Below, piece by piece: positions 54,112-62,797 of a DNA stretch of 64,000 nucleotides; position 1 is the first letter of the stretch; each line of letters opens with the position of its first letter. This stretch comes from Ensifer oleiphilus (GTDB lineage: Bacteria; Pseudomonadota; Alphaproteobacteria; Rhizobiales; Rhizobiaceae): NCBI RefSeq assembly GCF_013371465.1, contig NZ_JABWDU010000002.1, positions 1,033,666-1,097,665 of the forward strand, read 5' to 3'. Below the pieces are notes generated by a model. It saw only the letters and a list, made by a program, of their open reading frames with translations, searched no databases and was not told where the DNA came from. Position numbers and translations under genes: made by a program.

Positions 54112-55106
54112 TGGGCGCCGAGGGAACACAATCGAAGCAAGCGATCACAGTGGTCGTGACTGCCGTTGGGGCCATCATCGGCCAGGGCATCGTGGCGTCT
54201 CTGCGAAGACTGGATGCACCGATCCGGATCATTGGCGTCGATCGCGATGCGAACGGCATCGGCCGGCACTGGTGCGACGCGTTCGTCGCCAAGCCGTCAT
54301 GTGACGAAGCGACACAAGAATATCTGGAGTTCTGGCTGGCATTGCTTCAGCGCGAGGCTGTCAGCCTGGTGCTGCCCGGCCTTGAGCTCGACGTCCGTTT
54401 CTTCAACGAGCATCGCGCGTCGTTTGAGGCGACGCCGACCCGGGTTGCCCTGAACACATCGTCCTTGATCACGCTCGCCGAAGACAAATGGGACATGAAC
54501 GCCGCCTTGCTTGAGGCCGGACTGGCGGTAATACCAAGCACGCTCAGCCGCAACCTTGAAGAATGTATTAGCGAACTGGGTGCCTTGCCGCTGTTGCTGA
54601 AACCGCGTCGTGGCAACGGTTCGCGCGGGATCGCCCTTCTTCGGGATGAAGCCGATTTCGATTACTGGACACGCAAGAGCCGGGACGACTTCCTCATCCA
54701 GAAACTCGTCGGCACGGATGAGCAGGAATACACGGTCGGTGCCTTTGGCCTCGGTGACGGAACGATGCTGCCCCCGATCGTCTTCCGGCGAAAATTGTCG
54801 GTCGCCGGCAACACGCAATATGCCGAAGTGGTCGATGCACCTGTCGTCGAAGACGCGGTGCGTCAGCTCGCCCGGCGCTTCAAGCCGCTCGGCCCCACCA
54901 ATTATCAGTTTCGACTGGACGGTACGACGCCCTATCTGCTCGAGATCAATCCGCGGTTCTCCAGCAGCACCTCTTTGCGCGCCGCCTTCGGATACAACGA
55001 GGCCGGCATGGCGCTCGATTTTTATCTGTACGGGAGAGAGCCCGCCGCACCGGAGATCAAGCGCGGCCGAGGCTGGCGATACGCCGAAGACCTGGTGGTG
55101 CTATGA
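54111..55106 (+). CDS. ATP-grasp ligase (carbamoyl phosphate synthetase-like)
   Basis: A 331-residue ATP-grasp protein. An N-terminal Rossmann-like domain (ITVVVTAVGAIIGQGIVASLRRLDAPIRIIGVDRDANG) is followed by the ATP-grasp core, with LPLLLKPRRGNGSRGIALLRDEADF near residue 160 (nucleotide-binding Lys) and the metal-binding end RLDGTTPYLLEINPRFSSSTSLRAAFGYNEAG near 265-295. It resembles PylC and CarB-type ligases that join a carboxylate to an amine. It is coupled to both neighbours, so it probably adds an acyl or aminoacyl group to a product of this operon, perhaps an amino sugar made by the DegT enzyme. Confidence 0.88.
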   Translation: MGAEGTQSKQAITVVVTAVGAIIGQGIVASLRRLDAPIRIIGVDRDANGIGRHWCDAFVAKPSCDEATQEYLEFWLALLQREAVSLVLPGLELDVRFFNEHRASFEATPTRVALNTSSLITLAEDKWDMNAALLEAGLAVIPSTLSRNLEECISELGALPLLLKPRRGNGSRGIALLRDEADFDYWTRKSRDDFLIQKLVGTDEQEYTVGAFGLGDGTMLPPIVFRRKLSVAGNTQYAEVVDAPVVEDAVRQLARRFKPLGPTNYQFRLDGTTPYLLEINPRFSSSTSLRAAFGYNEAGMALDFYLYGREPAAPEIKRGRGWRYAEDLVVL

Positions 55107-55804
55107 TCGCTGTTATTTCCGATATCCATGGCAATCTCCCCGCCCTGGAGGCCGTGCTTGCCCGTATCGACGAGCTGGCTTGCAGCACGATCATTTCGCT
55201 CGGCGACGTCGTCGGGTATTACGCCCAGCCGGGAGATTGCATCGAGGTGCTGAAAGCACGCGGCATCCCCAACATCATGGGAAATCACGATTACTACATC
55301 GTCAGTGGCGAAGGCTGCCCGCGCTCGAGGATGGTGAACGACATCATCGAGTACCAGAGGGGCATCATCTCCCCCGAACAACGCGCCTGGCTCGGCAAGT
55401 CGAAATCCTATCTCGTCGACGGCTCAAATTATTTCGTTCACGGAAGCTGGCAGGATCCGATCGACGAATATCTCTACAAGATATCGCCGGCGCACTTCCC
55501 GCAGGGGGCCGAACGGCTTTTCGCCGGGCACACCCATGTGCAAGTGCGCCTCGAGATCGATGGCAAGGTGTTTTGCAACCCCGGCTCCGTCGGACAGCCG
55601 CGTGACGGCGACCCGCGCGCCGCCTTTGCGACGCTGTCGGCAAACGGCATCGAACTGCATCGGATCGAATACGATATCGACCGGACGGCCCGCCATATGC
55701 AACGGGCCGGATTTCCGTCCCGATTCTCCGAAAATCTCTATATTGGCGCGCAGATCGGCGGACGCATCGACAAGATCGTTGCGGCGGACGCAGCAAGCGA
55801 CTGA
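55103..55804 (+). CDS. Calcineurin-like metallophosphoesterase (YfcE/MJ0936 type)
   Basis: A 233-residue phosphoesterase with all metal motifs: SDIHGN near residue 6, GDVVGY near 36, GNHD near 61, and GHTH near 140. Relatives hydrolyse phosphodiesters or nucleotides. It is overlapped by ATP-grasp (ATGA) and the aminotransferase (TGATG). Its place inside a biosynthetic operon suggests that it removes a phosphate from an intermediate, for example a sugar phosphate or an acyl phosphate. Confidence 0.88.
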   Translation: MIAVISDIHGNLPALEAVLARIDELACSTIISLGDVVGYYAQPGDCIEVLKARGIPNIMGNHDYYIVSGEGCPRSRMVNDIIEYQRGIISPEQRAWLGKSKSYLVDGSNYFVHGSWQDPIDEYLYKISPAHFPQGAERLFAGHTHVQVRLEIDGKVFCNPGSVGQPRDGDPRAAFATLSANGIELHRIEYDIDRTARHMQRAGFPSRFSENLYIGAQIGGRIDKIVAADAASD

Positions 55805-56940
55805 TGATCATAGGACAGGCAGCCCAGGCTATGAAATCCCGTATCCTCTACACCAAACCCTCGATCACCGAGCGCGAAGTCGCCTATGCGACCGATGCCG
55901 CCGCGAACGGCTGGGGCGACCGCTGCTATGACTACGTCAACCGCTTCGAGACGGCGTTTGCGAGCCATCTGGATGTCGCCCATGCCATTTCCACGTCAAG
56001 CTGCACCGGCGCCCTGCATATGGGCCTGGCCGCACTCGGCGTCGGGCCCGGCGACGAAGTGATCCTGGCCGACACGAACTGGACGGCGTCTGCGGCACCC
56101 ATCGTCCATCTCGGCGCCAAACCCGTCTTCGTCGACGTGCTCGCCGACAGCTGGTGCATCGACCCCGAAAAGGCGGAGGCTGCGATCACGCCGCGGACCA
56201 AGGCGATCATGGCGGTGCATATCTACGGCAACCTCTGCGACATGGACGCGCTGTTGGCCATCGGCGCGCGCCACAACATACCGATTGTCGAGGATGCCGC
56301 TGAAGCGCTCGGATCTGAATGGAAAGGCCGAAAGGCCGGCTCGCTTGGCGCCTTCGGGGCCTTCTCCTTCCACGGCACCAAGACCGTGACGACTGGCGAA
56401 GGCGGCATGTTCGTCACCAGCGACGACAAGCTTTACGAGAGAGTCCTGACGCTCTCCAACCATGGACGCGCGCGCGGCCAGAAGAAGCAGTTCTGGCCGG
56501 ACGAGATCGGCTTCAAATACAAGATGTCTAACCTGCAGGCGGCAATCGGGCTCGCCCAGATCGAACGTGTGAACGAACTCGTCGATCGCAAGCGGGAGAT
56601 CTTCTACGCCTACAAGGCGCAGCTTTCGGGCATGAACTCCGTTGCCATGAACCCTGAGCCGGACGGAACGAAGAACGGTTTCTGGATGCCGACGGTCGTC
56701 TTCGCCCCGGAAACCGGGGTGACGCGCGAGAAGCTGCAAGGCGCCTTTGCGGCCGAAAACATCGACGCGCGCGTCTTCTTCTGGCCTTTGAGCTCGCTTC
56801 CCCCGTTCAACGACCAGCCGGGCAACACGGTGGCCTACGATCTTCCCGGCCGGGCAATGAACCTGCCGAGCTACCACGAAATGACGAATGATGAGATTGA
56901 TCGCGTCGTGCAGGTTCTGCGCGACTGCATGGCGGCCTGA
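55804..56940 (+). CDS. DegT/DnrJ/EryC1/StrS-family aminotransferase
   Basis: A 378-residue PLP enzyme of the perosamine-synthase-like group. The PLP Lys is in GAFSFHGTKTVTTGEGGMFVT near residue 200, and VDVLADSWCIDPEKAEAAIT and DAAEALGSEWKGRKAGSLG are family stretches. Because the Lys is present, it transfers an amino group to a keto sugar and is not an RfbH-like 3-dehydrase. The start may be 55831 (MKSRILYTKPS). It is the last gene of the coupled operon and the GT2 gene converges with it. Confidence 0.9.
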   Translation: MIIGQAAQAMKSRILYTKPSITEREVAYATDAAANGWGDRCYDYVNRFETAFASHLDVAHAISTSSCTGALHMGLAALGVGPGDEVILADTNWTASAAPIVHLGAKPVFVDVLADSWCIDPEKAEAAITPRTKAIMAVHIYGNLCDMDALLAIGARHNIPIVEDAAEALGSEWKGRKAGSLGAFGAFSFHGTKTVTTGEGGMFVTSDDKLYERVLTLSNHGRARGQKKQFWPDEIGFKYKMSNLQAAIGLAQIERVNELVDRKREIFYAYKAQLSGMNSVAMNPEPDGTKNGFWMPTVVFAPETGVTREKLQGAFAAENIDARVFFWPLSSLPPFNDQPGNTVAYDLPGRAMNLPSYHEMTNDEIDRVVQVLRDCMAA

Positions 56941-56949
56941 GGAAACGGC

Positions 56950-57801
56950 TCACCCGAAGGGCAGAGCCGACCGCAGCTTCTGTTTGAAAGCCCGCTTGTA
57001 GGTCTTGAACAACGGCGCGACCCGGCGATCGAGGTGCAGGTCCAGTGCCCGTTTTACCTTTGTCAGCTCGGGCGCAGACCACTCCCGTTCGGCGATGATC
57101 TCAAGCGCGATCTGCTTGTACTGCTTTCGCGCCGCCAGCAATTTGTCTGGCGGCAGATGATAGTTGGCTTGCCGCTTGATGCGCTGGATGAACCGTCCGT
57201 CCGGCGACATGACCACCGCGTTGTCGAATATCGCCGGCAGCATCATCAGATGATCGGCAGCCCACGCAAAGTCGTAATTCGCCAATCGCTTGAGGGCCAG
57301 ACCGACGGCATCTCTCCTCCACAAGCCATAGACCCAGCTCGGGTGGCATCCAAGAAGAACATCGTGGATCCGCTGCGCCCGCTCGTCGGTCGAAAGAGCG
57401 GGAAGTTCAAACAGCCGTTCCGTGCTGTCGATGATCCGCAGCACAGGCGCAACAGCCAGCGCCGCATCCGGCGCCTCGTCCAGAGCGCCGACGAGGCCCG
57501 CAAGGTGGTTGCGGTCGGCCAAATCGTCGTCTGCCCTCCAGCAAAAATAGGGCGCGTCGGTCATGGCCTCAACCCGGAAGAAGTTCTCCATCGCCGAGAC
57601 CGTATCGGGGTAGCGCACATGCCGAAACCGTGCGTCGGCCCTGGCAACATCCGCACAGATATCGCTCGTCCCGTCGGTCGACCCATTGTCGCAAATGAGG
57701 ACCTCGAAATCCTCGAAGGTCTGGCTGCGCAGGCTATCGAGGCACTCGGCGATAAATTCCACGCCGTTATAGGTTGGCAGTCCTATGCTAACGCGAGCCA
57801 T
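56950..57801 (-). CDS. Glycosyltransferase family 2
   Basis: A 283-residue GT2 enzyme: ARVSIGLPTYNGVEFIAECLDSLRSQTFEDFEVLICDNGSTDGTSDIC at the start, and the DxD-type RADDDLADRN near residue 92. It transfers a sugar from a nucleotide donor and is cytoplasmic, without a membrane anchor. AGGAGAGG precedes the ATG. It is transcribed opposite to the rest of the cluster and faces rfbF over 212 bases. Confidence 0.88.
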   Translation of the reverse strand: MARVSIGLPTYNGVEFIAECLDSLRSQTFEDFEVLICDNGSTDGTSDICADVARADARFRHVRYPDTVSAMENFFRVEAMTDAPYFCWRADDDLADRNHLAGLVGALDEAPDAALAVAPVLRIIDSTERLFELPALSTDERAQRIHDVLLGCHPSWVYGLWRRDAVGLALKRLANYDFAWAADHLMMLPAIFDNAVVMSPDGRFIQRIKRQANYHLPPDKLLAARKQYKQIALEIIAEREWSAPELTKVKRALDLHLDRRVAPLFKTYKRAFKQKLRSALPFG

Positions 57802-58013
57802 CTAGCCTCTCCTGGCAATTGCATTGAAGTGCCAATTCGTGCGAAGAACCGTACGCTTCCACGCAGTCCGTCGCGCCGACGAACAACGGTGCACCGTTCT
57901 AGTTCAGGCGCCTGTGTTGTCAATGTGCTGGAAGCCATCCACGGACACGGTGCCAAGGGCATCGGTGCGGAGAAACACCTCGCGTTGAGGCGCGGGCAGT
58001 TAGAGGCAGTCGC
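57802..58013. promoter_or_regulatory. Divergent GT2/rfbF region with a perfect 14-base palindrome
   Basis: 212 bases with promoters for both directions. AACGGTGCACCGTT (57885-57898) is a perfect 14-base palindrome, flanked by GAAC and GTTC (57881-57884 and 57902-57905), in the middle of the gap. It suits a dimeric regulator; no other part of the window has this sequence. Confidence 0.5.
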
Positions 58014-58781
58014 ATGAAAGTCGTCATCCTTGCTGGTGGTTACGGAACCCGCATCTCGGAAGAAAGCCATCTGCGGCCGAAGCCGATGATCGAGATCGGC
58101 GGGCGGCCGATCCTCTGGCATATCATGAAGATCTACAGCCATTATGGCTTCTCGGACTTCGTCATCTGCCTCGGCTATCGCGGCTACATGATCAAGGAAT
58201 ACTTCTCCAACTATGTCCTCCATTCGTCCGACGTAACCTACGACATGGCGACGGGCGAGACGCTGTTTCATTCGAACAAGGCCGAACCGTGGCGCGTGAC
58301 GCTCGTCGACACCGGCTCGGAATCGATGACCGGTGGCCGGTTGAAGCGTGTGGCCGATCACCTGGGCGACAAGTTCTGCCTGACCTATGGCGACGGCGTC
58401 GCCGATGTCGACATCAAGGCCCTGACCGACTTTCACCTTCGTCATGGCAAGGAGGCGACAGTGACCAGCGTCATGCCGCCCGGGCGCTACGGTGCCCTGG
58501 CGACCGAGGGCGGTGAAGTGCGCAGCTTCACGGAGAAGCCGGCCGGCGACAATGGCCGCATCAATGGCGGGTTCTTCGTTCTGAACCGCAGCGTTCTCGA
58601 CCGCATCGAGGGCGACAGCACGTCGTTCGAGGGCCAGCCGCTGGAAGGGCTTGCACGCGACCGCCAGTTGATGGCCTTCCCCCATGACGGCTTCTGGCGG
58701 CCGATGGACACGTTGCGCGACAAGAACCAGCTCGAAGAGCTGTGGGTACGGGGATCGGCGCCTTGGAAAGTCTGGGCATGA
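58014..58781 (+). CDS. rfbF: Glucose-1-phosphate cytidylyltransferase
   Basis: A 255-residue nucleotidyltransferase. VVILAGGYGTRISEESHLRPKPMIEIGGRPILWHIMKIYSHYG is diagnostic for RfbF, and LTYGDGVADVDIKALTDFH carries the metal Asp pair. It joins CTP and glucose 1-phosphate to CDP-glucose. Its stop overlaps the rfbG start (ATGA). Confidence 0.93.
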   Translation: MKVVILAGGYGTRISEESHLRPKPMIEIGGRPILWHIMKIYSHYGFSDFVICLGYRGYMIKEYFSNYVLHSSDVTYDMATGETLFHSNKAEPWRVTLVDTGSESMTGGRLKRVADHLGDKFCLTYGDGVADVDIKALTDFHLRHGKEATVTSVMPPGRYGALATEGGEVRSFTEKPAGDNGRINGGFFVLNRSVLDRIEGDSTSFEGQPLEGLARDRQLMAFPHDGFWRPMDTLRDKNQLEELWVRGSAPWKVWA

Positions 58782-59842
58782 GCAGCATTGCAAACCCGGA
58801 ATTCTGGGCCGGCAGGCGCGTCTTTCTGACCGGGCACACCGGGTTCAAGGGAAGCTGGGCGCAGCTATGGCTGCAGCAGATGGGCGCCGACGTCGCCGGC
58901 TATGCACTGCCGCCGCTGGGCGAGCCGTCGCTGCACACGCTGCTTGGAACGCCCACGACCGACGGGCATCTCGGCGATATCCGCGATGCGGATGCGCTTG
59001 CGACCGCCGTTCAGGCGCACGATCCGGAGATCATCCTGCACATGGCGGCGCAGCCGCTGGTGCGCGAAAGCTACAAAACGCCTGCCGAGACATTCGAGGT
59101 CAATGTCATGGGTACGGTGCGCCTGCTTGAGGCCGCGCGCCGAGCCCAGGCATTGAAGGCGATCGTCGTGGTCACGACCGACAAGGTCTACCGCAACGAC
59201 GAAAGCGGCCGACACTTTCCCGAGGACGCGACGCTGGGCGGCCACGACCCCTATTCCGGCTCCAAGGCGGCTTGCGAACTTGTTGTCTCGACATGGCGCG
59301 ATGCGTTCCTGCGCGAGCGCGGCATTCGGGCCGCGACCGCGCGTGGCGGCAACGTGCTTGGCGGTGGCGACTTTTCGGCCGACCGGCTGGTTCCCGACAT
59401 CGTGCGCGCTGCGCTGTCCGGCCAGGCGCTCGACATTCGCAGCCCCTTGGCGACGAGGCCCTGGCAGCACGTGCTTGACTGCCTCAACGGCTATTTCGTC
59501 TATGCCGAAGCGCTCCATGGCGATGAGACGACCGTCGACGCGCTGAACTTCGGCCCCTCGCCTGCTGAGCGCCAGATCCCGGTGCGCGACGTGGCATCGG
59601 CAATCCAGACGGCGATGGGCCTCCCTTCGCAATGGCGGGATGCTTCGTCCGTCGACCAGCCGCGGGAAATGCAGACGCTCGGGATCGATCCGGCCCTCGC
59701 CGCAAAAACGCTCGCGTGGAGCTCCCGGCTGTCGCAGGACGAAGCGATCGCCTGGACAGCAAACTGGTATGACGGCTGGCGCAAGGGCAGCGATGCCCGC
59801 GCTTTGACGCTTGGCCAGATCGACGCATTCATGAAAGGCTGA
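58778..59842 (+). CDS. rfbG: CDP-glucose 4,6-dehydratase
   Basis: A 354-residue extended SDR. The nucleotide motif is VFLTGHTGFKGSWAQLWL near residue 14; VVTTDKVYRNDESGRHFPED and HDPYSGSKAACE give the catalytic Thr/Asp and Y-x3-K; and GGGDFSADRLVPDIVRA is typical of RfbG. It turns CDP-glucose into CDP-4-keto-6-deoxyglucose. The start overlaps rfbF. A C-methyltransferase follows after seven bases. Confidence 0.93.
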   Translation: MSSIANPEFWAGRRVFLTGHTGFKGSWAQLWLQQMGADVAGYALPPLGEPSLHTLLGTPTTDGHLGDIRDADALATAVQAHDPEIILHMAAQPLVRESYKTPAETFEVNVMGTVRLLEAARRAQALKAIVVVTTDKVYRNDESGRHFPEDATLGGHDPYSGSKAACELVVSTWRDAFLRERGIRAATARGGNVLGGGDFSADRLVPDIVRAALSGQALDIRSPLATRPWQHVLDCLNGYFVYAEALHGDETTVDALNFGPSPAERQIPVRDVASAIQTAMGLPSQWRDASSVDQPREMQTLGIDPALAAKTLAWSSRLSQDEAIAWTANWYDGWRKGSDARALTLGQIDAFMKG

Positions 59843-59849
59843 TGACCAT

Positions 59850-61082
59850 ATGTCCTACAATTGCCGCTTCTGTTCGACCCCTCTTCAGACCGTCGTTGCC
59901 GATCTGGGATCGACGCCCTGGTCCAACTCCTTTCTGGAGCCGACGGAAGAAGCGATCGCGCGTGAACGCGCGTTTCCGCTGAAGGCGATGGTCTGCTCCG
60001 AGTGCCTGCTCGTACAGACGACGGAAACCGTGCCGGCCGACGAAATCTTCACCGACGGTTATGCCTATCTCTCCTCCTTTTCCAGCAGCTGGCTCGATCA
60101 CGCGCGTCGCTATGCCGACGCCATGACCGAACGGTTTAAGCTCGACAGCGCCACGCAGGTTGTCGAGATCGCGTCCAATGACGGCTACCTGCTGCAGTAT
60201 TTCGTCGCCAAGAATGTTCCGGTCCTCGGTATCGAGCCTGCAGCCAATGCTGCGAAGATTGCGATGGACCGTGGCGTGCCCAGCGAGGTCGCCTTCTTCG
60301 GCCGCAAGACGGCGACGGAGCTGGTCGCCCGCGGCATCCGCGCGGACCTGACAGCTGCCAACAACGTGCTCGCGCATGTGCCCGACATCGCCGATTTCGT
60401 CGCCGGATTTGCCATTCTCCTGAAGCCCGAAGGCGTCGCGACGTTCGAATTCCCCCACCTGCTGCGGATGATGGAAGGCCTGCAGTTCGATACGATCTAC
60501 CACGAGCACTACTCCTATCTCTCGCTGGCCGCCGTCGAGCGTATCTTCAAGGCGTCGGGTCTGAAGGTCTTCGACGTCGAAGAACTGCCGACCCATGGTG
60601 GGTCACTGCGGGTGTTCGCCCAGCTTGAGAGCGGCACGCGGCCGGCGACAGAGCGTCTCGTTTCGGTACGAGCAAATGAAGAGGCGGCCGGCCTCATGAC
60701 CATGGACACCTACGCGAAGTTCGACACGCGCATTGCCGCCGTCTGCCAGGGCTTCCGTGACTTTCTTGCGAACGCCAGATCCGAGGGCAAGAGCGTGGCC
60801 GCTTACGGCGCCGCCGCGAAAGGCAATACCTTCCTGAATGTCTGTGGGGTCAAGCCCGGCGAGATTGCCTTTGCGGTCGATCGCAACGACCTCAAGCAGG
60901 GAAAGCTCCTGCCTGGCACCCACATCCCCGTGCACGCGCCATTGCACCTACAGACGGCCAAGCCCGACTATCTGGTCATCCTGCCCTGGAATCTGACCGA
61001 CGAGATCGTCGCCGACAATGCGGCGATCCGGGCGTGGGGCGGACGGTTCGTCGTCGCGATCCCGGAAATTCGCTTTATCTAG
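59850..61082 (+). CDS. NDP-4-keto-deoxysugar C-methyltransferase (TylC3/KijD1-like)
   Basis: A 410-residue three-domain methyltransferase. An N-terminal zinc-binding part has CRFCSTPL and CSECLLVQ; the SAM site is VVEIASNDGYLLQYFVAKNVPVLGIEPA near residue 105; and EFPHLLRMMEGLQFDTIYHEHYSYLS near 200-220 has the Y-x-E-H stretch that holds the catalytic residues in the sugar C-3 methyltransferases KijD1 and TylC3. The C-terminal domain (AAYGAAAKGNTFLN) completes the family. It should add a methyl branch to the 4-keto sugar made by RfbG. Confidence 0.88.
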   Translation: MSYNCRFCSTPLQTVVADLGSTPWSNSFLEPTEEAIARERAFPLKAMVCSECLLVQTTETVPADEIFTDGYAYLSSFSSSWLDHARRYADAMTERFKLDSATQVVEIASNDGYLLQYFVAKNVPVLGIEPAANAAKIAMDRGVPSEVAFFGRKTATELVARGIRADLTAANNVLAHVPDIADFVAGFAILLKPEGVATFEFPHLLRMMEGLQFDTIYHEHYSYLSLAAVERIFKASGLKVFDVEELPTHGGSLRVFAQLESGTRPATERLVSVRANEEAAGLMTMDTYAKFDTRIAAVCQGFRDFLANARSEGKSVAAYGAAAKGNTFLNVCGVKPGEIAFAVDRNDLKQGKLLPGTHIPVHAPLHLQTAKPDYLVILPWNLTDEIVADNAAIRAWGGRFVVAIPEIRFI

Positions 61083-61141
61083 GACCCGCGGATCGGCGTC
61101 GGAACGGTGGCCGCGGTCCCCCGCATCAACCAGGAAGAGCA

Positions 61142-61879
61142 ATGTCTCGAATTGACCTTTGCATCGTCGCCACACGGCGGCCCGAACTGCTTGCCCAGAC
61201 CCTTGCGAGCTTTTGCGACAAAGTGCTGCGTCATCTCGACATGGGGTCGGCCTACCTCAATCTCGATGCTGCCTTCGGCTCCGCCGATGACCACGCCGCC
61301 TGCATTGAGATCGTGCGCGGCCACTTTCCAGATGCGGTGATTTTCGAGCCGGAACAACCGGGCTTTTGCGCCGCCGTCGCAAGAATATGGTCGGCAAGCA
61401 CGTCGGAGTATGTGTTCCATCTGGAAGACGACTGGATTGCGCTCAGGGACATGGGCGTGGAACTGCTCGCACCCTTTGCCGATCCGTCGATCATGCAGGT
61501 GTCGTTTCACACCGCCGACCAGAACTGGGACATTGCCCGCAAAGGCCACTTCCATCAGCGCAACGAGTATACGCGGCTGCTCGGCATCAAGATCCCGCTG
61601 TTTCGGACCTTTCCGAAGTTCACGACCTCGCCGTCGATCCTGCGCGGCGGCTTTGCGCGCCATTGCGCCGGCCTGATGGACCTCACCCGCGATCCGGAAA
61701 AGCAGTTCTACTCGGGCGTCAACCCGGCCATGGAGGCCTATGTCGCCGGATCCCGCAACTACATCTTCTCGCCGGAAGCAAAGCCGGTCATTCGCGACAT
61801 GGGACGCGAATGGCGCGATCAGCGCAACATTCGCAAGGTGATCACCAACTCCACCTCGACCTGGGAAAACGGCAGCTAA
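61142..61879 (+). CDS. Glycosyltransferase-like protein
   Basis: A 245-residue protein with a GT-A-like start (SRIDLCIVATRRPELLAQTLASFCDKVL) and an acidic DxD-type motif in YVFHLEDDWIALRDM near residue 100. The rest has no strong family match for me. CCAGGAAGAG precedes the ATG at 61142. It is probably the transferase that uses the branched sugar, 59 bases after the C-methyltransferase. Confidence 0.7.
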   Translation: MSRIDLCIVATRRPELLAQTLASFCDKVLRHLDMGSAYLNLDAAFGSADDHAACIEIVRGHFPDAVIFEPEQPGFCAAVARIWSASTSEYVFHLEDDWIALRDMGVELLAPFADPSIMQVSFHTADQNWDIARKGHFHQRNEYTRLLGIKIPLFRTFPKFTTSPSILRGGFARHCAGLMDLTRDPEKQFYSGVNPAMEAYVAGSRNYIFSPEAKPVIRDMGREWRDQRNIRKVITNSTSTWENGS

Positions 61880-61992
61880 ATCGGGAGCATTCCGTTTTCA
61901 AGTGGCATCATCGAACGCAGATAAGAAGGCTTAAAATGCCAGTGCGCCGTTGCCGGGCGTTGCCCACGTTTCTCTCACGAAACACGCGTTGA

Positions 61993-62025
61993 CCACCCGT
62001 CGCTCCGTTTCGGCGCGACGGGTGG
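61993..62025. terminator. Bidirectional hairpin between the glycan cluster and the peptide ABC operon
   Basis: A perfect 11-base-pair stem, CCACCCGTCGC (61993-62003) with GCGACGGGTGG (62015-62025), lies between convergent genes, seven bases after the end of the ABC ATPase gene. No T-run on either side. Confidence 0.6.
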
Positions 62026-62032
62026 CTCAATG

Positions 62033-62797
62033 TCAGGCGGCAGCGCCCTTGCGCTGGAAGCCCTTGCTCGCAACCATCAGGTTGCGGGTGTAGTCCTCGC
62101 CGATCCGTCCGGCGACCAGGTCGGCCGATGACAATCGCTCGACCACCCGGCCGTTCTGCATCACGGCGAGGCGGTCGCACATGTGGGTAACAACGCCAAG
62201 GTCATGGCTGACCATGATGAAGGTGAGCTTGCGGTCCCGCCGGACCTGTTCGAGCAGGTTCAAGACCTCTGCCTGAACCGAGGCGTCAAGTGCCGAGGTC
62301 GGCTCGTCGAGCAGCAGGATCGCCGGCTCAAGGATCAGTGCCCGGGCAATGGCAATGCGCTGGCGCTGGCCGCCGGACAGCTGGTGCGGGTAGCGAAAAC
62401 GAAAGCCCGAGCCGAGGCCGACTTCGTCGAGCGCCTTCAGAATGCGGCGTTCGCCATCGGCAACGCCGTGGATAGCCAGGGGTTCGAGCAGCTGCCGGTC
62501 GATCGTCTGGCGTGGATGCAACGAACCGTAAGGGTCCTGGAACACCATCTGCACATCGCGATAGAACGCCTTGTCGCGGCGGTTCCCGACAAGCACGCGA
62601 TCATGCACGCGGATCTTGCCTGACGTCACCGGCGCAAGGCCGGCGACCGCACGAAGCAGGGTCGATTTTCCCGAGCCGGACTCGCCGACGAGCCCGAAGG
62701 ATTCGCCGGGCGCGACATCGATGCTGACGTCGTCCAGCGCCTTGAACTCGTCATAGGTGACGACAAGATTTTCAGTGGATACGGTGGCGGTCGTCAT
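62033..62797 (-). CDS. Peptide/nickel ABC transporter ATP-binding protein (DppF/OppF-like)
   Basis: A 254-residue ATPase: Walker A GLVGESGSGKSTLLRAV near residue 35, signature LSGGQRQRIAIARAL near 140, Walker B ILLLDEPTSALDA near 160, and switch His in MVSHDLGVV. The start at 62797 overlaps the stop of the preceding ATPase (ATGA). It lacks the C-terminal oligopeptide domain seen in some OppF. Substrate: peptides or similar small molecules. Confidence 0.9.
   Translation of the reverse strand: MTTATVSTENLVVTYDEFKALDDVSIDVAPGESFGLVGESGSGKSTLLRAVAGLAPVTSGKIRVHDRVLVGNRRDKAFYRDVQMVFQDPYGSLHPRQTIDRQLLEPLAIHGVADGERRILKALDEVGLGSGFRFRYPHQLSGGQRQRIAIARALILEPAILLLDEPTSALDASVQAEVLNLLEQVRRDRKLTFIMVSHDLGVVTHMCDRLAVMQNGRVVERLSSADLVAGRIGEDYTRNLMVASKGFQRKGAAA

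Noticed and set aside
55804-56940. DegT-family enzyme as RfbH-type CDP-4-keto-6-deoxyglucose 3-dehydrase
   Set aside because: RfbH has His in place of the PLP-binding Lys and an iron-sulfur site; here the Lys is present (FHGTKT) and no Cys cluster is seen.
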